Below, in pieces: positions 1 through 9,647 of a DNA stretch of 64,000 bases. Positions within the stretch are counted from its first letter, which is position 1. Each line of letters starts with the position of its first letter. Under the pieces are notes generated by a model. The model searched no databases, was not told the origin of the DNA, and saw nothing but the letters and a program-made list of their open reading frames with translations. Both the position numbers and the translations under genes were made by a program. Source of the DNA: Chlamydomonas reinhardtii (Eukaryota > Chlorophyta > Chlorophyceae > Chlamydomonadales > Chlamydomonadaceae); NCBI RefSeq assembly GCF_000002595.2, contig NC_057013.1:62001-126000 (forward strand). Reading direction: 5' to 3'.

Positions 1-621
1 ACCTACCGCTCAGCACAGCACACACAGCAGAGCCACCCCAAGGGGGGGGGGTATGCAGCAGCGGCAAACCACAGACACGACATCACACGACAGGCTGCTA
101 GCCCCGCCGTCAAGCTCGCGCTACAAGCTGCTCCAGTCTCAAACCTTGATCCCAAGGCAGCATTCACCCATCGTGCCGAACAACCCGGATGTTCCCTTTC
201 ACCACATGCCGTGGCCGGCCCTACTACCGCGCTGATGCTCCGCTGCCAAAGCCTCCCCACAGTCCCCACGGCCCGACAGGTTTCAAGCAGCAGTCCAGCA
301 AGTGGTGCCCTTCCGTACCCAAACAAACCGATGCCCGGCCGCGTACCAGGGTGATCAAGTCTGGACGCTGACGCGGGGACAACCAATGATAAAGTCAATT
401 GCCCATAAAAAGCAACCCCTGCTGTCACCTTGCCTGTCAAGTTAGTGCACACAAGCACAATTGCACAGTTCCAAGAGTCATAGTCGGTACATAGTCGGTA
501 CATCACGACCGGCTGGACTGTGCCTGCTGGTGCACTCGTGCACCGCTGTGCAGCGCCTCAGTCGCCCTTGCACGCCCACCACCTGCCTGCTGCGGCAAGC
601 ACACTCACCTGCCTCCCAATC
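1..621. other. Non-coding space downstream of BOP1
   Basis: I see no supportable gene here. Long open frames exist on both strands, as expected in GC-rich DNA, but none has recognisable domains or plausible splice continuation. The stretch lies past the BOP1 poly(A) signal. A neighbouring gene may begin to the left of the window. Confidence 0.5.
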
Positions 622-626
622 TTACA
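622..626 (-). terminator. Poly(A) signal TGTAA of BOP1
   Basis: TGTAA, the usual volvocine polyadenylation signal, lies on the minus strand about 40 bases past the BOP1 stop codon. This would give a very short 3' UTR. I saw no other TGTAA on this strand closer to the window edge. Confidence 0.5.
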
Positions 627-665
627 TCCCCCTTTCCCCCCGTGCGCCTCCTCAGCCCTAACTCC

Positions 666-3600
666 CTAGTTGCAGTATAGCAGGATCTTGGAGTCCGCCC
701 CCGCCGTGAAAATCCAGGGCTGTGTGGGGTGGAAGGCGCAGTCCGCCACGCCCTCACTGGCCGTGACTGTGTGCCCGCCGCGCAGGATCTTGACGGGCAC
801 GATGAGCGGGTTCGTCAGCAGGTCTGCATACACCATGCCGTGGAACACCTGCATGGGGGTGGGGTGCAGGAAGGGAAACAGGTGGAAGTGGGCAAAGGAG
901 GCAGGGAGAGCAGCAGGTCCGGCGACGCCCATGTCTACTAGCTGGTTGGAAGAGGCTCCTGGCCCCTTGCTAACAGTGTTCCCCTCCCTGCCCCGTCCCC
1001 GCCCATCGCCCGCCTGACTCCCACCCCACCCGTTGACTCCCATGAGTCCCATCCCCCCAAAGGTGTCGGCCCCCCTCCTCCCCCCCTCTCACCTGCACGG
1101 TGCCATCGTCTGCGGCCGAGGCGAACAGCGGGTATGAGCGGTGGAAGGCCACGGCGCGGGGCGGCGCGGAGTGGTACCTGAGCGCCTTGTAGGGCTTGGT
1201 GCTGAGGTCCAGGTCGTACCAGGCCACCCGCTTGTCGTCACTGCCCACCAGCACGTGGTCGCCGCCCGGGTGCAGCGCCAGGCAGCTCAGCACGCCGCCG
1301 CCGCCCAGCAGCTTCTTGGCCAGAGCCTGCTTCGCCAGGTTGTACACACGAACCTGTACGGGGCAGTGGAGGAGGGGGTAGGAGGGCGGCGGGCAAGGGG
1401 CCAGGAGCCAGGAGTGGGGTTGGTTGCGGCGAGGAGGGCAACTGCCAAGAGGGGGCCTGGCAACTGCTTTCGAGACATCCTGTTGCTAGCCGGCACTCCT
1501 CCTTGCTAGTCAGCCCCCCTCACATCCCGCACTGGCCCCCCTGCCTCGGCCTCACGTGGTTCTGTGTGGCCACGAAGAAGAAGGGCTTGGTGGGATGGAA
1601 GGCCACTCGCACCACACGGCCGCGGTTCTTGCGGAAGGGGTTCTGGCTGGCGCGCTTTGACAGCTGGTGCACCACCACAGCCTGGGAGCGACAGGGGGGG
1701 TTGCAGGTGTCAGCGGTACGTGTGGACAGGCACAGGAAAGTGCAAATGAAGGTGACATGGGAAGCAGTACTTAATAAGTGCTGTAACCCTCCCTTACCTC
1801 CACCAAACAATACCACCGTACTAGCGCCCTCGTCAGGCTGGTCCCCCCCTGCGTACCCAATCATAACACGCTCACAGCCAGACTGCTCCCCCCGCTGCGC
1901 CCCGCGCCTCCTGCCGAGCCCCACCCCCACCCCCACCCCCACCCCCGCCCCCGCCCCCGCCCCCGCCCCCGCCCCCGCCCCCGCCCCCGCCCCCGCCCCC
2001 GCCCCCGCCCCCACCTGTGTGTTTCCAGTGGGCGCCACACTTGCGAAGTAGTCGCCACGGCCGTGCCAGGCCAGTGAGCGCACCGGAAACCTGAGCCGCA
2101 CCGCCAGACCCGCACCGCTGCTGCTCGCCTCCTCGCCGCCACCCGACCCCCCGGAAACGGGCCGGCAGCTGAAGGGCTCCCAGCGAGCCAGAGCCTCCTC
2201 CCCTGCCTCAGCCGCCTCAGCAGGTACCTGGGGCATGGAGGCCGGAGTATGGGATGCAATGGGTGAGTGAGGTGAGGGGCGATAGCTTAGTGAAGGCTGC
2301 GGCCGGTACTAGCAGCGCCACCGCGCCAGCCACGTGTCAGGGTAGCTCTCCCCCCGGCTGCGTCTTTTACATCCTTACCGACTCCGCGGTGACGACTGGA
2401 CAACAGCCAGCTCCCCAATCCGCATCCCAACACTCCCTGTCCCTACCCCTACTTCTGGGCCCCCACGTACCCAGCGCCCCCCTCCCCGCCCGGGGCCCCT
2501 CACCCGCAGCGCCTCCGCCGCCGCCTCCTCCGCCTCCTCCGGCCCCGTGCCGCTGGGCAGCAGGACCACGCAGTTGCCCACCGCCGCACTGACCAGCCGC
2601 AGCCCGGCCTGCGGGCACCAGGCCACCGCACTGACCGGGCCCTCCAGCACCCACGTGCGCCAGCAGCGCCCAGTGCGCACCTGAGGCCGCAGCACAAGGG
2701 AGGAGTGGAAGGGGGGCTCAGGGCGGGCACAGCGATGAAGCCGTGAGGCGAGACGAACATGGCAAGGGCGTGGGCAAAGGCGGTGCCGCGGCGTCGGCAG
2801 TCACCAGCCGCCCCTGCGGGCGCTGCCCAACCCGCGCAGTATCCTTCTTGACTCCGGAGTACTTCCCCGTACCCCATAACCCGGTACACGATACGGCCCA
2901 GCCCTGGTGCTTCCCAACCACAACATGCGGCATCCTGCCGTCTTGCAGCCCCTCCACCACTCCCGCAACCCCTCCTCCGCCTCCTCACCTCCCACAGCCT
3001 CAATGTCCCGTCCTGTCCGCCGCTGAGCAGCCACTGGCCGGTCCAGGGGTCGGGCGCGATGGACGCCACGGGGCCCATGTGGCCCTCGTAGGCCAGCGCC
3101 AGGGTGGTGGGGAAGGGCTGCAGGTCGCGGGGCTTGGGCAGCTGCGGCACCAGCTGCTCGGGGGACTTGATGTCCAGTCTGGAGAGAGGTAGGAGGGAAG
3201 CGGGCGGGAGGGTGGGCGGGAGTTGCAGGTACATGTGCAAGGGAGAGCCCTCACGCCCTCCCGTGTTGGTGCATGGGCACGTCAAACGCCCTCTGCCCTC
3301 CGCAATACCTCCCCGCCCACCGCTTACCTCTTCCGGCGCACTCGGGGGCACAGGTACAGGTCCAGGCAACGCTCGAAGCGCTCCTTGATGAAGTCGGTGT
3401 AGGCGGGTACGGCTCGCAGGCTGGTGAAGGCCTGCGGCAGTGCCTTGGGCCGGTCCTCGGGGTCGGCCATCTGCCAGGCAGCCACCTCCTCCTGGGGGTG
3501 CGCGTGCAGGCAGAGGCAGAGCGTGAGGGGGATGAGGGACATGGCGGGTCGGGCGTCGTGATCACATGAACATGCCGACAAAGCAGGAGCCGGGAAGCGC

Positions 3601-6600
3601 TGCAGGGCATACCGTAATGCAACAACTCCCTCAGCCCCAACTCACACGGGGGAGGCACCCTAGGTGAAAAACTGCATTTGGGCCCCTTAATAACTTTTGC
3701 GCGACAACGTCCCCAGTCACCAAATTCGGGCAATATGATCCTTATGATGTATTTAACAAATACTTGATGTTCGGGAGACTGGGGACGTTGTCGCGCAAAC
3801 GTCATATGGCTTGCAAGATGGGGGGTACGAAACGTGTCAGAAGGGGGAATCACTGACCCCAGACTTCAGCGGATCCCTCCTAAACTCTTATGAAGCATGG
3901 CGGACACTATCCATATGGATTCTGTGAACTCAGGGGGGCGAAATAATATGCGGGCTGGGAGAACAACCCGCGTGTTTGTCCGCACAGGTGGGCACGCATG
4001 GACCAAAATGTGTCCAAACCGACATGCGTATTCTAGCCGGCCGACTAGCTAAAGCTTCTATTGTATATGTGTATAACGTGAAGCGAGTAGACAGGGCTCA
4101 GATTAGCCTGTCTGTCCGCACAATGAAAGCATGTTGCCCTTGAGGGCATGAATTCCAGTACCCTTTGCTGCCGTCGATTTATTAAGATCAACTGATGTTG
4201 TAAAACTACTTGTTGAACGAAGAGGAGGCCTCCTCGCGATCCCGACTCTAGGTCACAACTAGTCTCCAAAGGGTTGCTTTGAGCCTTAATCAAACGTTGG
4301 AGGACTTTATGGTTGCTAAACGTTAGATTGAGCCTTGTATCGGAGCTACAGGGTCCGTTGGCGCAAAGCATTCAACATCTATTTGCACGATCGTCGGCAA
4401 ACGTGAATATCTACTGATATCTAATATATATGTAGCACGTAAAAGCCATTGCAACTTGTCCGAGCAGCTAACTCGGCCGCATGAGTGAGGGGAACATATT
4501 CAGACCCCTCGGCATGGTGCCCTCCCCGTGTGGCCCCAACTCCACACATTTCCATTCCTCCGTTACCCCGTCCCCGTCCCCGTCACGGTAACACCGTTAT
4601 ATCAGCCCCTTCCCGCCCGCTCACCTCTGTTGGCAGGTACTCTGCGGGCGGGTTGTAGGAGTCGGCGTGCCCCGGTAGCTGCAGCTTGGGCGCGGGGATG
4701 TAGGTGAGGCCGCTGCCAGCCTTCGCCGCAGCCTCGTCCGTCAGGCCGTCGTCCGCCCACAGCAGGTATGCGGGCGGGCCGGCTGCTCGCTCCTCCTCCT
4801 CCTGCTCGGGCGTCTTCTTGGGCGCTACCTTGATCCAGCCCTTGCGGATGGCGCGGACCAGCTTCACAATCCTGGAGGGAGAGGGGGGGTACATTCATGA
4901 CTAGTTAAGGAAGTGGGGGAGGCAGGCGGGGTTGAGGTGGATTGCACTAAGTTTCAGAGCGTGGCGGTGGCAGGGCGGCAGCAGGGGTTTAGAAGGGGCG
5001 CCGGGGGCTGGGCATCGGGAAAGTGTGCGGAGCTCCAGTACGTACTGCCTCCCTATCGCTCAGACATTGCGCCTTTTGGTTTCCCCTCCCTGCCCTGCCC
5101 CTGCCCCTGCCCCCCCCCCCCTCGCTGGCTCACTTTTGCTCCTCCCATTTGGACGGCACGAAGCGGCTCTTGGGCTCGGGCCGGTCCACGATGGGCATCA
5201 CCTCAGCGTCCCGGGGGTCTGTGAACCAGGTGTGCTCTGTCTCGTGCGGGTTGACCTCCAGGTGCGGGAACTGGCCGGCCCGTATGCGCATCACCATGGC
5301 CAGCTCCTCCTTGCTCAGGGTCACCTCCTCGTCGTTGTAGGGGTCATAGATGGTGCGCAGGGCCTGGAGGTCGGGAGGGCCATGGGCGGGGGGATGCGGC
5401 GAGGCGCGTGTGGGTGGCGCGCGCACGAGGCGGGCCACAGCGGCGAGGAGGCGCATGGGGACGTGTCACACGTCGGACAGGGGGGAGGCAGCGTTCTCCT
5501 CCACTGCATACGCACTGACTATAGAACCATCCCTACATGCCCTTTGGAACCCCAGCAAGCCCACCATCAGCCGAGTCCCCCTGCCATCCTGCCTCCTGTG
5601 CCCCTCCCACCAACCCTTATCCCCCACCTACTCAAACATACCTTTTTGGAGTCGTTCCTGTCCAGCAGCTGCTGCAGGCGGTCCTTGCGCTGCGCCTTGG
5701 TGATGCGGGCACCCTCAATGTCGTAGCTACAGGGGGGGGCGGGGGGCAGAGCAGATGGAGAGAGGGGATGAGGGGAGGCTGTACGGTGCTGCCCTGGCGA
5801 CAGTGCTACTGCTTGGCCGGGCCTGCGCCCTGCACTGTGTAGGGCGTCCTTTCCACACACACGGGCCGGAGGATCCCGCCCCATCGTCCTCGCGCCCTCC
5901 TGCCCCCCTGCCCAGCTCCCCAGGCCCACTGCACTACTTCGTCTTACTTCTTGTAGGAAGGGCCCGCCCTCCCCTCCCCCCCCCCACACACACATACATA
6001 CACATCATCCCGCCTGGCTCACCCGATGTGTTCCTCGTCCTTGTACCACACCAGCGGCACATTGCCCACTGTGTTGCGGTTGGGCCGCTCGTCCTCACTT
6101 GAGTCAGAGCCGGGGTCGGGGCCTGCGCGCGGTTTGGTGTTTGCGCAAATGGACAATCCGCCTGACGGCTGCACTGCAGCTAGATACAGCCGCGTCGCAG
6201 CCACACAACCTCCCCTCGTGGCCCCGGCCACTACAGACCCAGCACACCGGTGGATGGGTTGAGGGCCGCCACCGTTTCCCGGCCACGTGCCACTCCCCCC
6301 TCCCTCGCCCGCCCCCTCACCATGTGAGCCTGGCCCCGCGTCCTCCTCCGAGCTGTTGTCAGCTGCCTCGTCCTCCGGGGCAGCAGTCCCCTCCACGGCA
6401 GCAGCTGCCGCCCCCGCGTGTGACTTGCCCTGAGTGCGAGTGCTGGCCTCAGGCCTGGCGGGGGAGGGGAGGCGAGCAGAGGGTCCCGGAGGGGTGTGGG
6501 ATGCAGCAGAATGTGTTTGACAACTAGGAACAAGAGGCTGTGTCGGCGCCGCACAGTTCTGCACCCGTGCGCTGTAGATCGCGGAGATTATGTGCATGCT

Positions 6601-7144
6601 GGCCAGGGGGCATTTGTTGTGAGTGGCAGTGTTATGATTTGCTACTGCCTACCACTGGAGGTCAGACGGTGCCAGTCGGCGCGTGGACTGGTGGGCTGCG
6701 TGGCGTGTGCGTGCTGCCCCAGCCCCTTCGAGCCCCCACACCCTCAACACGCAGGTGTGCACCCACGGCAACGCCTCTCCCTCTGACCTTCCCCACCCGG
6801 AAGTCTCACGGCTCCACATCCGCACCCCGACGTCCGGCGTGCCCCGAGAGGCGTATCAGGCTGTCTTACCTTCCAGACGCCGCTCTGGCGGCGGCCCTCC
6901 GCTGCGCCTCCTCCGCTTGGGCCGCCATCAGCTCCAGCATCGCATCCTCAATTTCATCTTCATTGCCCTCGGCGTCAACGTCCCCCGCCTCGTCCTCGTC
7001 GTCCGCCTCGCCGTCGTCGGCGCGTTCATCTTCTGTGTCGCTCACGTCGCCATCCAATTCAAGCTCATCTAGTTCATCCTCATCCTCAGAAGCCACTTCC
7101 TCAATCTCCTTTACGGGCTCGCGTTTAGAATTCCGCTTTGCCAT
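666..7144 (-). CDS. BOP1: Ribosome biogenesis protein BOP1/ERB1 (WD40)
   Basis: BOP1/Erb1 is a nucleolar scaffold of the PeBoW complex (with Pescadillo and WDR12) needed for 27S/32S pre-rRNA processing and 60S assembly. I model 13 exons: 6870-7144, 6321-6454, 6023-6122, 5642-5726, 5134-5363, 4625-4871, 3328-3491, 2989-3178, 2504-2680, 2015-2227, 1556-1681, 1093-1353 and 666-848. All have GT/AG ends and consistent phase, giving 794 residues against about 750-810 in the family. An acidic N-terminus (residues about 15-80) is followed by the BOP1NT domain, with family landmarks [28 protein letters not shown] and [14 protein letters not shown]. The C-terminal half is WD40 repeats, including [12 protein letters not shown] and [12 protein letters not shown] at the extreme C-terminus. 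The start is the first ATG before the acidic region. The gene shares a 610-bp upstream space with the divergent Sel1 gene. The 1.1-kb seventh intron is unusually long and AT-rich. Confidence 0.95.
1920..2013. repeat. (CCCCCA)n/(CCCCCG)n microsatellite in BOP1 intron
   Basis: About four CCCCCA-like units grade into about eleven CCCCCG units, inside the intron 1682-2014. On the transcribed BOP1 strand this reads (CGGGGG)n. Confidence 0.9.
3696..3799. repeat. Perfect 23-bp inverted repeat (hairpin) in BOP1 intron 7
   Basis: The arms 3696-3718 and 3777-3799 are exact reverse complements (core GCGACAACGTCCCC) separated by a 58-base loop. They sit inside the long intron 3492-4624, whose base composition is clearly less GC-rich than the flanking exons. 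This could be the folded end of a small inverted-repeat element or a hairpin RNA; the sequence does not decide between them. Confidence 0.85.
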
Positions 7145-7438
7145 GTTGCAAAGGTTCGGCGCTGGGAGCCCCTACGTCTATCCTACACCAAAGTTATCAA
7201 GGACACGCAGGTATGATAATTGACTTGTAACGGTCAAGTTTGGTTATGGTACGCCGCATTGGCCAATTCGGTTGCTGCTTAACTCTCATACTCTCTGCCT
7301 GCGGCCGATGCGTGCTTGCCAAGCGCTTCTACGTACATACAAGGGCTATCAACACTACGACAGCTTCAGAAACAGTTCCGCGCACCTTTCTTGCGACTTT
7401 CTGACTTGTTTGCGCTAGCAGCGGCTCAGCGCTGTCGC

Positions 7439-7447
7439 AATATATAG
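7439..7447 (+). promoter_or_regulatory. TATA-like element in divergent promoter
   Basis: AATATATAG lies about 310 bases upstream of the Sel1-gene ATG, in the 610-bp space between the divergent starts of BOP1 (7144) and the Sel1 gene (7755). Spacing would put transcription start near 7475, leaving a 5' UTR of about 280 bases. This is inferred from sequence only. Confidence 0.35.
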
Positions 7448-7754
7448 CTACAGGATACCAGGCCGTGGAGTAGGGGGCTCGAACAAACAAACTGGCCGAC
7501 CCGCCGAGGTCCCCGCCCCTGGTTCACTCGCTCTCGCTGCGGGAAAGAACGGGGCCTCGTCGACCCCAGCGGCAGCAGCTCAGCGGATTGTCCGCAAGCC
7601 GCGGCTTACGCCCGCGCTCCTTAAAAGTCGCGGCGGCCCGCCTACGGGCGCACTCCTGCGGGCACGCCGCAGCCCGGCGCCGGCCCGCCCGCCGTCAGTG
7701 CTCCCGACCACCAGCCTCACAAGCCTCCAGTCAGTCAGTTCTGGGGGGTAAGCC

Positions 7755-8655
7755 ATGACCCATCCCGGCGCCGCCCCGGCCGCTGCCACCCTCCCCTGTC
7801 AGCCGCCGCAGCCCGCCCAGGGGCGCACGGCGCATCCGGTGCCGCAGTACTGCCACAGCAAGCACGGGCGGGGGCGTGTGGGCAAGCCGCTTTGGCAGGT
7901 GGTGGAGGAGGTGCAGGACGAGTGGTTTGAAGAGGAGATGGAGGTGAGGCCGCACTGGCACGTAGCAGGGGTAAGGGCGGCGGGATGCAGGGAGGCAGGG
8001 AGGGAGGGCTGCCACATGTCAATAGGACGGTCACTGGTCGAGCGATTCCAGTAATGCGTATGCTCCCCGCACTCAACCTGTGTTTCCCTGCCTCACACTA
8101 CATTTAAGCTGTATAATAACTCTTCCCCCTTCTCCCTGCCTCCCCCAACCCTTTTCAGGAGGCCCGGGGCGGCAACCCTGTGTCCATGGCGCTCGTGGGT
8201 CAGATGCTGATACAGGGTTACGGCTGCAAGCGGGACCTGGCGGCGGGGAGGGACTGGGTGGCCCGAGCGCTGGACACCGCAAAGGTGGGGGCGGCGGGTG
8301 AAGCGGGGGGGGGGAGCTGAGGGTGGTCTCTAAGCCTGGAGGAGGGGGCTGGGAGGCGGTGGTGGGGGGGAGGCGAAGGCGGCTCTGGTGAGGGCGGGTC
8401 GGGCATCTTGTAGCCGGTGAAGATGCAGGCGATGATGTCACCAGGACTACCCCGGTTGTAGCGGACGTCACCACCCCAAAGTTTGTAGTAGCCACTGCGA
8501 GGGAAGCAGCACATAAGAGCAATCCATCAAGAAAGATGCATGCGAGCGGCGGCCTGCAGACTCCTCCCCAGTTCCCAACACCCCGCTTGGCCGCCGTAGC
8601 CCCTGGGCACATGGCACCTTCACCCCGTGCCTGCGCTGCATGCACATACACACAT

Positions 8656-8731
<76 letters not shown>

Positions 8732-8972
8732 CTCGGTAACCTGCATCGGTATTTGTTGGTAACTGCGCGCGCGTGTATGGCGGAATTTTGTTCCGTTTGA
8801 TTCTTTGTTTAACACACACAACGGCATTCACACACTCGCTCTACGCACTCCACATGTGCACATACAGGGCAAGCCTGACTACGCGCACCTGCTGGGCGGC
8901 TGGCGGGCGCTGTGGGAGGCGGCGGAGGCGCAGCCAGTGCTCAGCCGGAGAGGAGGCAGGCCGCTGGAATAG
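7755..8972 (+). CDS. Small Sel1-like repeat protein
   Basis: Three exons (7755-7943, 8159-8284, 8868-8972) join in phase 0 to give 139 residues. The N-terminal 45 residues are Ala/Pro/Gln-rich. Exon 2 carries one Sel1-type alpha-alpha repeat: GNPVSMALVGQMLIQGYGC, then a KRDLAAGRDW segment, matching the Sel1 pattern of small residues, Gly-Tyr/Gly, D-x-x-A-x-x-W. The C-terminus (YAHLLGGWRALWE) looks like a second partial helix pair. Sel1 repeats are protein-protein adaptors, but a single repeat allows no specific role to be assigned. No signal peptide or membrane segment is seen. The second intron (about 580 bases) contains a long (CA)n tract. The start is the only in-frame ATG of exon 1. Confidence 0.75.
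8657..8730. repeat. (CA)n microsatellite
   Basis: About 37 uninterrupted CA units lie in the second intron of the Sel1-repeat gene. The length is likely polymorphic between strains. Confidence 0.95.
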
Positions 8973-9647
8973 CGGGGCGGGGCGGGAGGGCTGGAAGCGA
9001 GGGACGGGTATCGTGGAGCGGAAGGAGAGGCGGGAGCTGCGTGTGCAGAAAGCTGGTTATTTCAAGAGCTGGGCAGGTCTGTGTCGGCACTGTTGCCGGT
9101 GCGTGCATGAGAGGAGGAACTGCTTCCCCCAAACTGGGGTCCATGCGTCGTGCCGGGTAGTGTGGGTGCGCTGTTGTGCCTGACGACCTCCGCTGAGGGA
9201 GGAGAGGCGGCAGTTTGCGTGCGGTGTAGATAGAGACTGAAGCTGTGACGCAATCTCGTTCTGGGACGGGGTCTGCACGCTGCGGTGGCTTAACTAGGAT
9301 AGTGGTGATAGAGGAACTTATTTGCGACTGCAGGTGCCAGCGGGGGCACGCTTAGGTAAAAAAACCTGAAGCTTCGTGAGGGCAAGGGCAAAGGCAAGGG
9401 TAATGTGGCCGAGGCAAGGGCAAGGGTAATGCGGCCGAGGCATCGTGTCAGCGAGTGGATTGTTCTGGGCTGAGCTCAAAGCAGTGAGTTCCAGTGCACC
9501 CACTGCTGCTAAGCGCCTCAAGGAGCGCTGAAGGTTTCACAAAGACGACGTGTTAAGGGTCCCGTGGGCCCCGCGCGAGCTGTAAAGCAACAACTTGCGT
9601 TGCTAGTCTTGCGGCATAACATACAACACACATCGGCAGTCGGCATC
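8973..9647 (+). other. Sel1-gene 3' UTR and intergenic space with short tandem duplication
   Basis: This is the 3' UTR of the Sel1-repeat gene up to the TGTAA at 9581. Near 9385-9440 a unit of about 32 bases (core GCAAGGGTAATG, then GGCCGAG) occurs twice in tandem with one difference. I see no gene in it. Confidence 0.6.
9581..9585 (+). terminator. Poly(A) signal TGTAA of Sel1-repeat gene
   Basis: TGTAA lies about 610 bases past the stop codon, a normal 3' UTR length for this alga, and about 60 bases before the next gene's ATG. Confidence 0.6.

Noticed and set aside
3-506. 167-codon minus-strand frame downstream of BOP1
   Set aside because: Composition and lack of domains fit a chance frame in GC-rich DNA; it lies past the BOP1 poly(A) signal and has no splice partners.
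1861-2259. Frames with (GRGRGR)n and (GAGAGA)n peptides
   Set aside because: They are translations of the CCCCCG microsatellite in a BOP1 intron.
7484-7500. tRNA-like GGGCTCGAAC box-B resemblance
   Set aside because: No acceptor stem, anticodon arm or A-box lies at the right spacing.
8073-8831. 252-codon minus-strand frame with a long Cys-Val run
   Set aside because: It reads through the (CA)n microsatellite antisense to the Sel1-gene intron.
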